DNA of 64,000 nt from an uncultured Gammaproteobacteria bacterium (GTDB taxonomy: Bacteria > Pseudomonadota > Gammaproteobacteria > Arenicellales > JAANXG01). The DNA lies in contig CAMYKW010000019.1 of the NCBI GenBank assembly GCA_947259175.1, forward strand, positions 1 through 64,000, written 5' to 3'. The position numbers and the translations under genes are program-made. Positions 1 to 8,707 of the stretch are shown here, in pieces. The notes beneath the pieces are model-generated. The model had not been told where the DNA came from and ran no database searches. It saw only the letters and a program-made list of their open reading frames with translations. How positions within the stretch are numbered: the first letter of the stretch is position 1; every line of letters starts with the position of its first letter.

Positions 1-216
1 GGCGGCTGAACGCCGGACTGGAACGAAAGTCATAGCCGTAGCTATGGCTTGAGTGAAGTCCAAGTGCAGGCGTGCCTGGACCAGCCGGAGCCCGGATAGG
101 ACACCGGCCGTTTGCAAAACGTAACCCGGGCGAGAAGGGCAAGATTCGATATATACCATTGATTTTACGGTCAGTTTCCTTAAGGCCGGTGGCCGACTGG
201 TGCAATATGCGGGCTA
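1..216. repeat. partial copy of a small inverted-repeat (MITE-like) element
   Basis: No gene is seen in 1-213. Positions 12-50 closely match 62471-62509, including a hairpin with stem arms 27-36 and 41-50 and loop CGTA. The single G-T wobble in this stem replaces a C-G pair of the other copy, so base pairing is conserved. Positions 197-216 match the right terminal repeat of the complete copy (62564-62583) at 16 of 20 bases. The left end is not in the window or is too diverged to see. The last three bases of this end are the stop codon of the DUF411 gene. Confidence 0.55.
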
Positions 217-648
217 GTGGCTGGCGTAAACGCTGGTGTTGCCCTGTTTGTCGATGAGCAGCACATCATAACGCTGTTTGACGTTGCCTTGCTCCATGCC
301 CGGGGAGCCGATCGGCATGCCGGCGACTGCCAGCCCCCAGGCGTCGGGACGCTCGCGCAGCAGGCGCTTGACGTCTGCGGCGGGGACATGTCCCTCGATG
401 ACGTAGCCTTCGACCACCGCGGTGTGGCACGAAGACAGGCGCGGCTGCACACCATGTTGTCTCTTGACGGATATGAGGTCCTTGACATCGTGATTGGTGA
501 CATCGAAGCCGTTCTGCGCCATATGCTGGCTCCAGTTCTTGCAACAGCCGCAGGTGGCGCTCTTGTAGACCGTCACCTCGGTCGACTGGGCGCCCGCGGG
601 GGCGGTAAATAACAGACTCGTCAATAAAAGGGGCAACAGGCGCATCAT
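214..648 (-). CDS. DUF411 family periplasmic metal-binding-like protein
   Basis: Predicted exported protein of 144 residues. The start at 648 is chosen because GAGGAG lies just upstream; the frame is open further but without a better site. A hydrophobic signal peptide ends near AGA-QS. The mature part begins with TVYKSATCGCCKNW, the Cys-x-Cys-Cys motif typical of DUF411, followed by a second conserved cysteine in LSSCHTAVV and the GHVPA and GMPIGSPGME motifs of the family. DUF411 proteins are often found beside copper or other metal resistance genes, but no such neighbour is visible here. Function is not established. The stop codon lies in the terminal repeat of the element at 1-216. Confidence 0.85.
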   Translation of the reverse strand: MMRLLPLLLTSLLFTAPAGAQSTEVTVYKSATCGCCKNWSQHMAQNGFDVTNHDVKDLISVKRQHGVQPRLSSCHTAVVEGYVIEGHVPAADVKRLLRERPDAWGLAVAGMPIGSPGMEQGNVKQRYDVLLIDKQGNTSVYASH

Positions 649-807
649 TTTCTCCTCAAATTTCAATCTATCTCTGTTGAACAACCGGACTTATAGTATC
701 ACTATCAGATGCCTCGCTAACGACTGTGCGTTGGCCGCCTGTAAGCCGAGACCCATGGGGCGGGGCGGTTCAAGCGTCCCATCAACTCCCGTCCAAAGGA
801 GATCGTC

Positions 808-1290
808 ATGAAAAAATTGCAGGCGCTATTGCTGGGCGTCGCCTTGAGCGCCGGTGCTTTTGCCGCGGAGAAGATTCATGATACGCCCAACCAGGTGCTG
901 TACGTAACCGACGGGACGTTCGCCGAGGTGAAGAGCAACCTGGAGCTGGCGATTACCGATCAAGGCCTGGTGATCAATAACGTCGCCACCGTGGGTGAGA
1001 TGCTGGAGCGCACCGGCAAGGACCTGGGTGCGACGCGTCAGGTCTATGTGCACGGCGATGTATTCGAGTTTTGCAGCGCCGCGCTCTCCCGCGAAATGAT
1101 GGAGGGCGATCATTCAAACATCGTGTACTGTCCGTATACCGTACACGTATACGCGATACCCGAGCAGCCGGGCAAGGTTTTTGTCGGTTACCGGCCGATT
1201 CCCGTGACCGGCAACGCGGCATCCAAGGCGGCGTTCGCGAAAGTGAACGCCTTACTGGCCAGGATCGTCTCCGAGGCCTTGTCCTGGTAA
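808..1290 (+). CDS. DUF302 domain-containing exported protein
   Basis: A 160-residue protein with a clear signal peptide (MKKLQALLLGVALSAGAFA, cleavage near A20) and a good ribosome-binding site, AAGGAG, eight bases before the ATG. The mature part carries the DUF302 fold: an N-terminal strand-helix segment ending in VGEMLERTGKDLG, then the conserved central block VFEFCSAALSREMME and CPYTVHVYAIP. DUF302 proteins are small periplasmic or cytosolic proteins common in sulfur-oxidising and other proteobacteria; their biochemical role is unknown. It is transcribed divergently from the DUF411 gene, with 159 bases between the starts that could hold promoters for both. Confidence 0.85.
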   Translation: MKKLQALLLGVALSAGAFAAEKIHDTPNQVLYVTDGTFAEVKSNLELAITDQGLVINNVATVGEMLERTGKDLGATRQVYVHGDVFEFCSAALSREMMEGDHSNIVYCPYTVHVYAIPEQPGKVFVGYRPIPVTGNAASKAAFAKVNALLARIVSEALSW

Positions 1291-1328
1291 GCGGCCGGAC
1301 CCGGGACCGGGGTTGCAGCGGATGAAGC

Positions 1329-1598
1329 TTACTTGGGTTTGACGAAACCCGCGGGTTTTTCTGAACCGGTGCCAAAAAAATAGTTTTCCATTTCTTTGGT
1401 GATGAAGTCCTTGTGCTGTGGATTCATCGGATTCAGACGGTTTTCGTTGATGAGCATGGTCTGGTGCTGGAGCCATTGCTGCCAGGCATCCTTGGACACG
1501 TTGTCGAAGATGCGTTTTCCCAGTTCACCGGGCCACGGCGGAAAATCCAGACCCTCCGCCTCACGGCCTAGCTTGATACATTGAACAGTGCGAGCCAT
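1329..1598 (-). CDS. yggX: Fe(2+)-trafficking / oxidative damage protection protein YggX
   Basis: An 89-residue cytoplasmic protein of full family length. It opens with [20 protein letters not shown], including the conserved Cys7, and carries [18 protein letters not shown] and the family-typical [12 protein letters not shown] near the end. YggX protects Fe-S enzymes and labile iron from oxidation. Its start overlaps the end of mutY by 38 bases in another frame, so the two are translated from one message. The pairing makes sense because MutY itself holds a 4Fe-4S cluster; mutY-yggX is a classic gammaproteobacterial gene pair. Confidence 0.97.
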   Translation of the reverse strand: MARTVQCIKLGREAEGLDFPPWPGELGKRIFDNVSKDAWQQWLQHQTMLINENRLNPMNPQHKDFITKEMENYFFGTGSEKPAGFVKPK

Positions 1599-2640
1599 AG
1601 GTTTTACTTAAGTTCTTTAGTAAGGATTTCACCGGTGCGGCCAGGCCGCGTTCGTCCGGGTAGAGCAGGTTATACCAGACTAAGTCGCCGGCCTCCATGA
1701 TGCCGCCCCCGTTTGTGATCAAACGCGCGGGAACGGGAGTGATCCGCAGATGAAAGTGGGTAAAACTGTGCCGGATCGGGTCCCAGTGCGGTTCCGGCGC
1801 CACCTCCATGCGGTAGCGGCCCTTGATGAACGCGGCGACATCCGCCTCCGGCGCGCACTCGGGGAATCCCCACAGTCCTCCCCAGACGCCGGCGGCCGGC
1901 CGGCGCTCCAGCAAGATGCGCCCGGCGTCGCGGATCATCACTACGCAAACCGCCTTCTCTGGTTTGTCCCGCCGCGGGGCGGGCGTCGGGAAGGCGAGGG
2001 GGTCTCCGTGGAGACGGGCGGCGCATGTTCTGCGCAGCGGACACACATCGCACCTCGGCGCTGCTCTGCGGCACACCGTTGCCCCCAGGTCCATCACCGC
2101 CTGGGTGTAATCCGCGATCCGCGCGTGCGGCGTGTGGCGCTCGGCCAACGCCCACAATCGCCGTGCCACCGCCGACCGGCCAGGCCAGCCGTGCAGCCGG
2201 TGATAGCGGGCGAGCACCCGCTTCACGTTGCCGTCGAGGATGGCATGCCGTTGTCCATGGGCGAACGCCAGAATGGCCCCGGCCGTGGTCCGGCCGATAC
2301 CGGGCAGCGCGCACAGCCGTTCGATATCGCGCGGAAACGCCCCCTGGTAATCTTCGACCAGGATTCGCGCCGTCTTGTGGACATTACGCCCGCGGGCGTA
2401 GTAACCCAAACCGGTCCACAAATGCAGCACTTCATCCAGTGGCGCCGCGGCCAGGGCGTGCACCGTCGGAAACCGGGCGATAAAGCGTTTATAGTAGGGG
2501 ATCACCGTGGCCACCTGGGTTTGCTGCAGCATGATTTCCGACACCCAGATCCGGTAAGGCTCATTGTCCTCGCGCCACGGCAGGTCTTTGCGGCCGTTGT
2601 CGTCGTACCAACGCAGTAGGCGGGAGGACAGTCCGGTCAT
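1561..2640 (-). CDS. mutY: A/G-specific adenine DNA glycosylase MutY
   Basis: A 359-residue base-excision repair enzyme that removes adenine mispaired with 8-oxoguanine or guanine. Seen in order: the catalytic Glu35 in [10 protein letters not shown], the helix-hairpin-helix around [12 protein letters not shown] (112-123), catalytic Asp136 in [13 protein letters not shown], and the 4Fe-4S cysteines C190, C197, C200 and C206 with the canonical 6-2-5 spacing. From about residue 230 a NUDIX-like 8-oxoG recognition domain follows ([11 protein letters not shown]). Length and order match the family. The gene is first in a two-gene unit with yggX. Confidence 0.98.
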   Translation of the reverse strand: MTGLSSRLLRWYDDNGRKDLPWREDNEPYRIWVSEIMLQQTQVATVIPYYKRFIARFPTVHALAAAPLDEVLHLWTGLGYYARGRNVHKTARILVEDYQGAFPRDIERLCALPGIGRTTAGAILAFAHGQRHAILDGNVKRVLARYHRLHGWPGRSAVARRLWALAERHTPHARIADYTQAVMDLGATVCRRAAPRCDVCPLRRTCAARLHGDPLAFPTPAPRRDKPEKAVCVVMIRDAGRILLERRPAAGVWGGLWGFPECAPEADVAAFIKGRYRMEVAPEPHWDPIRHSFTHFHLRITPVPARLITNGGGIMEAGDLVWYNLLYPDERGLAAPVKSLLKNLSKTYGSHCSMYQARP

Positions 2641-2765
2641 CGCCGCTTAACCGGTCTCAGACCGGAGTGGGGGTACCGCTGCGTCTCTCCGCCGGCTCGA
2701 GGTTCCGAACTCGCCATGCAACACGCGCCGCACATGTAGCTGCGCAAAGCACTGTGCGGCCGGGC

Positions 2766-3026
2766 TCAGTCCGGGGTTACCTTGTACACTTCGTCGTGCT
2801 CGCGCGCGTGCTCGGAGACCTTGATCCCGATTTCATCACCCGTCCGCGCAGTATCGACGGTGTCATCGCCGACGTGTATGGACTCCACCTTTTGCGTGAA
2901 ATCGCTGGTGTGGCCCAGTATGTGGATCATGTCACCGACGTTCACTTCGCCGCTGGTGAGCCTGACGCCCGCCACGCCGATTTTCGTCCAGTAGTGGATC
3001 ACGACACCGATTTTTTCTTCCGCCAT
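2766..3026 (-). CDS. EF-Tu domain II-like mini-protein (translation factor-like)
   Basis: An 86-residue protein made only of a beta-barrel resembling domain 2 of translational GTPases: GVAGVRLTSGEVNVGDMIHILG, then FTQKVESIHVGDDTVDTARTGDEIGIKV. It has no GTPase domain. Related stand-alone proteins are usually annotated as translation elongation factor-like, with no defined biochemical role. GGAG lies about ten bases upstream of the ATG. It sits directly downstream of tRNA-Gly on the same strand, an arrangement that recalls tRNA-tuf transcription units; co-transcription is inferred only. Confidence 0.8.
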   Translation of the reverse strand: MAEEKIGVVIHYWTKIGVAGVRLTSGEVNVGDMIHILGHTSDFTQKVESIHVGDDTVDTARTGDEIGIKVSEHAREHDEVYKVTPD

Positions 3027-3163
3027 GGTTTGCTTGCTCCAGCTTCAGGTCGAAGGTCGCACCAATATACGCCTTTCCGGATGCACGGTCTTGCAGCGCG
3101 GCTCCGCGCAGCCCGATGTGCGGCCGTTGCTCGGGCCCAAGCCGCGCGGCGCGCTCGGGGAAA

Positions 3164-3237
3164 TGGAGCGGGTGATGGGAATCGAACCCACATCATCAGC
3201 TTGGGAAGCTGAGGTTCTACCATTGAACTACACCCGC
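3164..3237 (-). tRNA. tRNA-Gly (CCC anticodon)
   Basis: Read on the minus strand, the 74-base sequence folds as a complete cloverleaf: acceptor stem GCGGGTG with CACCCGC, D arm GTTC/GAAC, anticodon stem TCAGC/GCTGA around loop TTCCCAA giving anticodon CCC, a four-base variable region, T arm GTGGG/CCCAT with loop TTCGATT, and an encoded 3' CCA. The CCC anticodon reads GGG glycine codons. It lies upstream of the EF-Tu-domain mini-gene. Confidence 0.97.
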
Positions 3238-3475
3238 GGGTGGTATCGGGTCATCCCGAGTACAGCGGGATTTTGGAGCAAATCCCGGGGCCGGTAAAGT
3301 TCCGCTATCGGTCCGGCGCAGCCCGCTAGTCGGTCCGGTCCCGGTTACGCCACCGCAAATTGATGCCGAATTCATTATCGCAAACAAACCGTTAGCCCGG
3401 GTTGTGGCTGCGTTGGTAAAATAGTGGATATCGCCTGGATTGACGCGGCGGCGGGTCGCTAGGTAGTCTGTAGCC

Positions 3476-3682
3476 ATGTATATCGACATCTCAGTGAACG
3501 GCCAGGTCCGGCAGGTGCCGGCGGGTCAGACCGTGGCGGCGTTGGTCGACCAGCTGGCGCTGGGCGACGGCAGGATCGCCGTCGAGGTCAACCAGGAGAT
3601 TGTGCCCCGCAGTCTGTATGCCGCGCATGCGCTGCATGCCGGCGACCGCGTGGAAGTGGTCACCGCCATCGGCGGGGGCTGA
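3476..3682 (+). CDS. thiS: sulfur carrier protein ThiS
   Basis: A 68-residue ubiquitin-like protein ending in the diagnostic Gly-Gly tail (VVTAIGGG), which is adenylated and thiocarboxylated to donate sulfur for the thiazole ring of thiamine. The beta-grasp pattern is visible: MYIDISVNGQ, VAALVDQLAL, AVEVNQEIVPR, and GDRVEVVTAIGGG. It is followed after 32 bases by thiG, its reaction partner. No TPP riboswitch was found in the 238 bases upstream. Confidence 0.95.
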   Translation: MYIDISVNGQVRQVPAGQTVAALVDQLALGDGRIAVEVNQEIVPRSLYAAHALHAGDRVEVVTAIGGG

Positions 3683-3714
3683 AACTCATATATCACTATT
3701 AGTGTAAAAACCCG

Positions 3715-4524
3715 ATGTCCCAGGTAAAACATGCCCCTGAACGTGTGGACGATCCGCTGATGATCGCCGGGGTGGCCTACCACTCCCGCCTGCTGGTCGG
3801 AACCGGCAAGTATAAGGATTTGGATGAGACGCGCCGCGCCGTTGAATCGAGCGGTGCGCAGATCGTGACTGTCGCCATCCGGCGCACCAATATCGGCCAG
3901 AATCCGGATGAACCGAACCTGTTGAGCGTCATTCCCCCGTCCAAATACACCCTACTGCCCAACACCGCCGGTTGTTATACGGCGAAAGACGCGGTGCGCA
4001 CCTGCCGGCTGGCGCGGGAATTGTTGGATGGCCACGCCCTGGTGAAACTCGAAGTGCTCGGTGATCAAAAAACCCTGTTTCCGGAGATCACCGAGACCCT
4101 CAAGGCGGCGGAGGAACTGGTCAAGGATGGTTTCCAGGTCATGGTGTATACCAACGACGATCCCATCGTGGCGAAACACCTGGCCGACATGGGGTGTGTG
4201 GCGGTGATGCCGCTGGCCGCACCCATCGGATCGGGTTTGGGCATCCGCAATCCGTACAACATCATGTTCATCCTGGAGGAAGCAACGGTGCCGATCATCG
4301 TCGATGCCGGGGTGGGCACGGCCAGCGACGCCAGTGTGGCCATGGAACTCGGTTGCGATGGGGTATTGATGAACACCGCGATCGCCCACGCGAAGAACCC
4401 GGTGTTGATGGCGTCGGCTATGAAAAAAGGCGTCGAAGCCGGGCGCGAGGCGTTTCTCGCCGGACGCATGCCGAGGAAACGCTACGGCAGCGCGTCGTCA
4501 CCTGTGGACGGAACCATCGGCTGA
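3715..4524 (+). CDS. thiG: thiazole synthase ThiG
   Basis: A 269-residue TIM-barrel enzyme that condenses 1-deoxyxylulose 5-phosphate, dehydroglycine and ThiS thiocarboxylate into the thiamine thiazole phosphate. Key features are LLVGTGKY near the N-terminus, the Schiff-base lysine K111 in [10 protein letters not shown], the phosphate-binding stretch [17 protein letters not shown], and [14 protein letters not shown] with [12 protein letters not shown]. Length matches the family. The order thiS-thiG-trmB is common in beta- and gammaproteobacteria. Confidence 0.98.
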   Translation: MSQVKHAPERVDDPLMIAGVAYHSRLLVGTGKYKDLDETRRAVESSGAQIVTVAIRRTNIGQNPDEPNLLSVIPPSKYTLLPNTAGCYTAKDAVRTCRLARELLDGHALVKLEVLGDQKTLFPEITETLKAAEELVKDGFQVMVYTNDDPIVAKHLADMGCVAVMPLAAPIGSGLGIRNPYNIMFILEEATVPIIVDAGVGTASDASVAMELGCDGVLMNTAIAHAKNPVLMASAMKKGVEAGREAFLAGRMPRKRYGSASSPVDGTIG

Positions 4525-4557
4525 AAAGCCTTACGGGCGATCCTTCCCACCTTCGGC

Positions 4558-5262
4558 GTGGTGTTCAATCAAGATGATGCTTCCCGCCGGCCGCGTCCGG
4601 TGCGCAGCTTTGTGCGTCGTGAAGGCCGTATCACCCGCGCCCAGGAACAGGCGCTCGCTGAATTGTGGCCCATCTATGGAATCGCCAGCGATATCGAGCC
4701 ACTCGACCTGAGCCGGCTGTTCGGGCGCGAGGCGCCGGTGGTGATGGAACTCGGCTTCGGCAACGGCGAGACCCTGGTGCAATTAGCGGCGGCGGAACCG
4801 CAGTGCGACTTCCTCGGTGTCGAGGTGTACCGTCCCGGTGTCGGCCGGCTGCTCAGGCGGGTGCGGGAACTGGGTTTGCTGAATGTGCGGGTGTTTTGCG
4901 ATGACGCCGTCGACGTGTTGACGGACCGGATCTCGAGAAAATCGCTGACCAAGTTGTTGATCTTTTTCCCGGACCCCTGGCCGAAGAGCCGGCATCACAA
5001 ACGACGCCTGATTCAGCCGGCGTTTGCGCGGCTGGCCCGTGACCGGCTCATTACCGGCGGCACGCTGCACGTCGCCACCGACTGGGAGGACTATGCGTTG
5101 CATATCCTGGATGTGCTGCGCCTCACGCCGGGATTGCGCAATCTGGACCCGGACAACGGCTTCGTGCCGCGGCCCGGCTATCGACCTGTGACCAAGTTTG
5201 AATCCCGGGGACAGGTTCTCGGTCACCGGGTGTGGGATCTGCTGTTCGAGCGGGCGGAGTGA
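4558..5262 (+). CDS. trmB: tRNA (guanine-N7-)-methyltransferase TrmB
   Basis: A 234-residue SAM-dependent enzyme that makes m7G46 in tRNA variable loops. The SAM-binding motif ELGFGNGETL, the acidic end FLGVEVYRPG, and the family signature FFPDPWPKSRHHKRRL (around residues 136-151) are all present, followed by the THVATDWEDYA-like segment LHVATDWEDYALHIL. The frame starts with GTG at 4558, 33 bases after thiG ends. It is probably the last gene of the thiS-thiG unit. Confidence 0.96.
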   Translation: MVFNQDDASRRPRPVRSFVRREGRITRAQEQALAELWPIYGIASDIEPLDLSRLFGREAPVVMELGFGNGETLVQLAAAEPQCDFLGVEVYRPGVGRLLRRVRELGLLNVRVFCDDAVDVLTDRISRKSLTKLLIFFPDPWPKSRHHKRRLIQPAFARLARDRLITGGTLHVATDWEDYALHILDVLRLTPGLRNLDPDNGFVPRPGYRPVTKFESRGQVLGHRVWDLLFERAE

Positions 5263-5282
5263 CCGGTAGCTTTTTCGCTGGG

Positions 5283-5486
5283 TTATTCGTTCTCGCGCCG
5301 CACCGAAAACGCGTTCAGCTCACCCGCTACATCGATGCTGACCGAGCACTCGATGGGTTGGCAGCATACGTGGCAGTCCTCGGTATAGCATTGCGCACCC
5401 GCGGACAGATCAACCGAAGTGTCGAACGACTCGCCGCAATAGGGGCATTGAACCGAAACCGGAATGATGGCATTGGACGCGTCCAT
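5283..5486 (-). CDS. CPXCG motif-containing cysteine-rich protein
   Basis: A 67-residue protein starting at MDASNAIIPV; the frame is open further upstream but those residues do not look like the family. It has one zinc-ribbon-like arrangement: VQCPYCGESFDTSVD, a middle cysteine in AQCYTEDC, then HVCCQPIECSV. This matches the small CPXCG family, probably zinc-binding and of unknown role. It converges with trmB, ending 20 bases from its stop. Confidence 0.85.
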   Translation of the reverse strand: MDASNAIIPVSVQCPYCGESFDTSVDLSAGAQCYTEDCHVCCQPIECSVSIDVAGELNAFSVRRENE

Positions 5487-5585
5487 ACTGTCTAACGTTA
5501 GAGTATGTCGCAGCAAACCGCAAAGGCCGCGATACCGGTCAACATTGACTTGGTTTAACGGCAGCGTGTCACGAAGCATGGTTTA

Positions 5586-6686
5586 ATGGACCCCGTTATG
5601 TCTGAAAAAAGCCCGTCCTGGTGGGATCCATACTCCAACCAACCGTACAAACTGAGCGCCGAGGACAAAACGCGCAGCGGCCGGCCGTTGATTCAGGAGT
5701 ACCTGAAGATTCTCGCCACCGCGCTGGGTATGGCGCCGGCGGTGCTGTGGCGCTATTGGGGCCTGCGGGCGCGATCGAGTCGGACGGAGGCTCGGTCATT
5801 TGTCGGCCTGAGCGTGAGCCCGGATACCCGGTATGACGCGCAGGTACAGGAGATGGTGGAGGATCTTGGGGTCGAGGAGCTGTTGTTGCGCGTGCCCACC
5901 TGGGAGGTGGATCGCGTCGATGAATACGCGCGCTACGTGCAACGCTATCCCGGCAAGCGCTTCCTGATCAACGTTCTGCAAAGCCGGGACAGCGTCCATG
6001 ATCCGCTGCGCTGGCGCGAGCAATTGGCGAAAATTTTTTCCAGCCTGAGTCCGTTTGCGTCATATTTTCAAATCGGCAATGCCGTCAACCGCTCCAAGTG
6101 GGGATGTGCGCATGCAGGGGAATACTTGCGCTTACTGGAAGCCGCCGAAGAAGTGCGGGCCGGTTTTCCGCATCTAAAATTGGTGGGCTCGTCGGTCATC
6201 GACTTCGAGCCGCTGGTTACGCTGCGCACGCTGCGAAACCGTTATCGATATCATCTCGATGTGGTGTCGTCGCTGCTGTATGTGAATCGGCGCGGTTCTC
6301 CTTTCGGGCGGCAGTTCGGAGTCTTTGACCTGCGCAATAAACTGCGGTTGATCCATGCCATGATGTCGGTGGGCAATCGCAACGCCAGGCGCCTGTGGAT
6401 CACCGAGATGAACTGGCCGTTGCTGCATACCAAGCCCTACACGCCGAACTCCGGTCATCCGCGTTCCACGGTGGATGAACCCACCCAGGCTGAATATCTG
6501 AAACAATATTTCCGGATCGCCTATCAAACGGGTTGGGTGGAGAAGGTCTACTGGTGGCAGCTCATTAATCCGGGGTACGGCTTGGTGGACCACCGCGGGG
6601 GAACCCTGCGTCGCCATCCCGCGTACTTTGCCTTCAAGGAGATTATCAACGGTGGTCTGTATGAGCCGCCTGTCGATCGCCGGTAA
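5586..6686 (+). CDS. glycoside hydrolase-like TIM-barrel protein, probable lost acid/base residue
   Basis: A 366-residue protein without a clear signal peptide. From about residue 70 it shows a clan-A glycosidase-like barrel pattern: GLSVSPDTRYDAQVQEMVEDLGVEELLLRVPTW split over two strands, FLINVLQSR, YFQIGNAVN (161-168), LVGSSVIDFEP, LWITEMNWP (270-277) and VYWWQLINPGYGLVD (321-335). The strand-7 glutamate E274 is where the nucleophile sits in these families. The strand-4 position usually Asn-Glu is Asn165-Ala166, so the acid/base is missing. It may bind rather than cleave glycans. Either Met1 or Met5 could be the start. Confidence 0.6.
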   Translation: MDPVMSEKSPSWWDPYSNQPYKLSAEDKTRSGRPLIQEYLKILATALGMAPAVLWRYWGLRARSSRTEARSFVGLSVSPDTRYDAQVQEMVEDLGVEELLLRVPTWEVDRVDEYARYVQRYPGKRFLINVLQSRDSVHDPLRWREQLAKIFSSLSPFASYFQIGNAVNRSKWGCAHAGEYLRLLEAAEEVRAGFPHLKLVGSSVIDFEPLVTLRTLRNRYRYHLDVVSSLLYVNRRGSPFGRQFGVFDLRNKLRLIHAMMSVGNRNARRLWITEMNWPLLHTKPYTPNSGHPRSTVDEPTQAEYLKQYFRIAYQTGWVEKVYWWQLINPGYGLVDHRGGTLRRHPAYFAFKEIINGGLYEPPVDRR

Positions 6687-6692
6687 AGCCGG

Positions 6693-7907
6693 TCAATCGC
6701 CGGACACGACCACGCCGTCGTCAATCAATTGTTGCACCTGCCCCCGGGAATAACCGTGCTCATCGAGTATCGCCCGGGTGTGCTCGCCGTACACCGGGGC
6801 GCCGCGCTGCAGTTCGGCCGGCGTGTGTGAATACCTCACCGGGTGCCCCAGGGTGTGTACGCTGCCGGCGCGCCGGTGATCCACGGTCTGCACCATCTCC
6901 CGCGCCACGGTCTGCGGATCGTGGTGCATTTGTATCACGTCCAGGATCGGGCCGGCCGGCACGCCGGCGTGTTGCAGGCGGTCCAGCCAATCGTCGCTGC
7001 TGCGGGTGCGGAATATCTTCGCCAGCGCCTGCTGCAGCGCCTCGAGATTGGCCATGCGCGCGTCATTGCTGCTAAAGCGCGGATCGTCCTCGAGTGTATC
7101 GGCGTTCAGCGCGGCGAGCAGTTTCAGCCAATTGTTCTGATTGGCGGCGCCCACCGTGATCCACCCGTCCCGGGTTTCAAACGCCTGATAGGGGGCGTTC
7201 AGGGGATGCGCCGAGCCCATCGCCGCGGGGGCCGCGCCGGTGGCGAAGGCGATCGCGGACTGCCAGTAGGTATGCACGATGCCGGCCTCGAATAAAGACG
7301 TGTCGACGCATTGCCCGTCGCCGGTCCGCAGCCGGTGTATGTAGGCACCGAGCACTCCCATGGCGCCGAGTATGCCGGCGGTGATATCGGTCATCGGCGC
7401 GCCGCACTTCACCGGCGCCCGCCCCGGGCCCTCGCCGGTGATGCTCATCAACCCCGACATGCCCTGGGCGATGAGGTCGAAACCGCCGTGTTCCGCGTAG
7501 GGACCGGTGCGGCCGAAGCCGGAAATCTCACAGTAGATCAATCCGGGATTGAGTTCGCGCAGCGTGTCGTAACCGAGGCCGAGCTTCTCCATCGTGCCTT
7601 TGCGGTAGTTCTCGATCAGGACATCGGCGTCTTTGATCAGGCGGCGCAGCACATCGCGTCCGGCGGTGGTTTTAAGGTTGATCGCGATGCCCCGTTTATT
7701 GCGGTTCATCATCATGAACGCCGCCGACTCCGCGGCGATTTGCGGCGGGATCATGCGGCGCGCGTCGTCTCCGTCCGGGACTTTCTCAACTTTGATTACG
7801 TCCGCACCCATGTCGGCCAGCATCATGCCGCAGGTGGGACCGGCCATGATGTGGGCCAGTTCGATGACCTTCAGATCTTTGAGCGGCCCCATATCAGCGG
7901 CCGACAA
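6693..7907 (-). CDS. family III CoA-transferase (CaiB/BaiF type)
   Basis: A 404-residue enzyme that moves CoA between carboxylic acids. Family marks include VIELAHIMAGPTCGMMLADM near the start, ADVIKVEKVPDGDDAR, NRNKRGIAINLK, VLIENYRKGTMEKLGLGYD, and GFGRTGPYAEHGGFDLIAQG; the catalytic aspartate is D174 in PMTDITAG. The start used overlaps the end of the enoyl-CoA hydratase gene by 14 bases; Met6 at 7892 would avoid the overlap. It is the last gene of a block that begins with the TRAP transporter, which suggests activation of an imported acid as a CoA thioester. The substrate cannot be read from sequence. Confidence 0.93.
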   Translation of the reverse strand: MSAADMGPLKDLKVIELAHIMAGPTCGMMLADMGADVIKVEKVPDGDDARRMIPPQIAAESAAFMMMNRNKRGIAINLKTTAGRDVLRRLIKDADVLIENYRKGTMEKLGLGYDTLRELNPGLIYCEISGFGRTGPYAEHGGFDLIAQGMSGLMSITGEGPGRAPVKCGAPMTDITAGILGAMGVLGAYIHRLRTGDGQCVDTSLFEAGIVHTYWQSAIAFATGAAPAAMGSAHPLNAPYQAFETRDGWITVGAANQNNWLKLLAALNADTLEDDPRFSSNDARMANLEALQQALAKIFRTRSSDDWLDRLQHAGVPAGPILDVIQMHHDPQTVAREMVQTVDHRRAGSVHTLGHPVRYSHTPAELQRGAPVYGEHTRAILDEHGYSRGQVQQLIDDGVVVSGD

Positions 7908-8673
7908 ACTTGGGCTTGGTTTTGTTCAGGAAGGATTGGTAGCCGATTTGGAAATCCTCGGTGTCGTAGCATGCGTATCCTTCATCGATCTCTGCCGCGG
8001 TCGGCGGCGCAGGATCGGCGAGCCGGTTGATGAACTGCTTGTGCCAGCGGGCGACTAGCGGGGCGCCCTCGGCGATACGCTGCGCAGTGGCGTAGGATTC
8101 CTGCTCCACCGCGTCGTCCGCGACCACCCGGTGCACCAGACCCTTGGCGAGCGCTTCTTGGGCGCCGAACACCCGGCCCTCGAGTAGGATCTCGAGCGCC
8201 GTGGCCCTGCCCACCAGCTCGACCAATGCCTGCAATTCCGTCAACGCCATCACCAGACCCAGGCGTTTGATCGGCACGCCGAAGCGACTCGAGTTGCCGC
8301 AGATGCGGACGTCGCAAAGCGCCGCGATTTCCAACCCGCCGCCGACGCAGATGCCCTGGATCATGGCCACCAACGGCAGCGGGCAATCGCGAAACGCCTC
8401 CAGGGTGCGATTCATCTTCGCCCCATAGGCGCGGGCCTGTTCCACGTTGGAGCGCTCGGTCTCGAACTCGCCGATGTCGTTGCCCGGTGAAAAGGCCTTG
8501 TCGCCGGCGCCCCGCAGCACGACGCAGCGCACCTCGGTGTCGTGCGACAACGACTCGATCACCTCGCCGAGGCGCTCCCACATGGACTTGGTCAGCGCAT
8601 TCAATTTCTCGGGCCGGTTGAGAACCACGGTGGCGACGAATCCGTCACGTTCGATTCGTATCAACTCGGACAT
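7894..8673 (-). CDS. enoyl-CoA hydratase/isomerase family protein
   Basis: A 259-residue crotonase-fold protein. The oxyanion-hole segments AFSPGNDIGEF and QGICVGGGLEIAALCDVRI are clear, and the C-terminal helical part is complete. The catalytic region reads FGVPIKRLGLVMALTEL, where hydratases usually have Pro-Glu, so the first catalytic glutamate of classical hydratases appears to be replaced by Ile. The protein could be an isomerase, hydrolase or dehydratase of the superfamily rather than a plain hydratase. It lies between the TRAP genes and the CoA-transferase and probably acts on the CoA ester made there. Confidence 0.9.
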   Translation of the reverse strand: MSELIRIERDGFVATVVLNRPEKLNALTKSMWERLGEVIESLSHDTEVRCVVLRGAGDKAFSPGNDIGEFETERSNVEQARAYGAKMNRTLEAFRDCPLPLVAMIQGICVGGGLEIAALCDVRICGNSSRFGVPIKRLGLVMALTELQALVELVGRATALEILLEGRVFGAQEALAKGLVHRVVADDAVEQESYATAQRIAEGAPLVARWHKQFINRLADPAPPTAAEIDEGYACYDTEDFQIGYQSFLNKTKPKFVGR

Positions 8674-8707
8674 GGGCTGCTCCTGGAACGGTGTTGTTTG
8701 AACGGTG

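Noticed and set aside
3238-3475. TPP riboswitch before thiS
   Set aside because: The conserved CTGAGA and ACCTGATCTGG-like blocks are absent.
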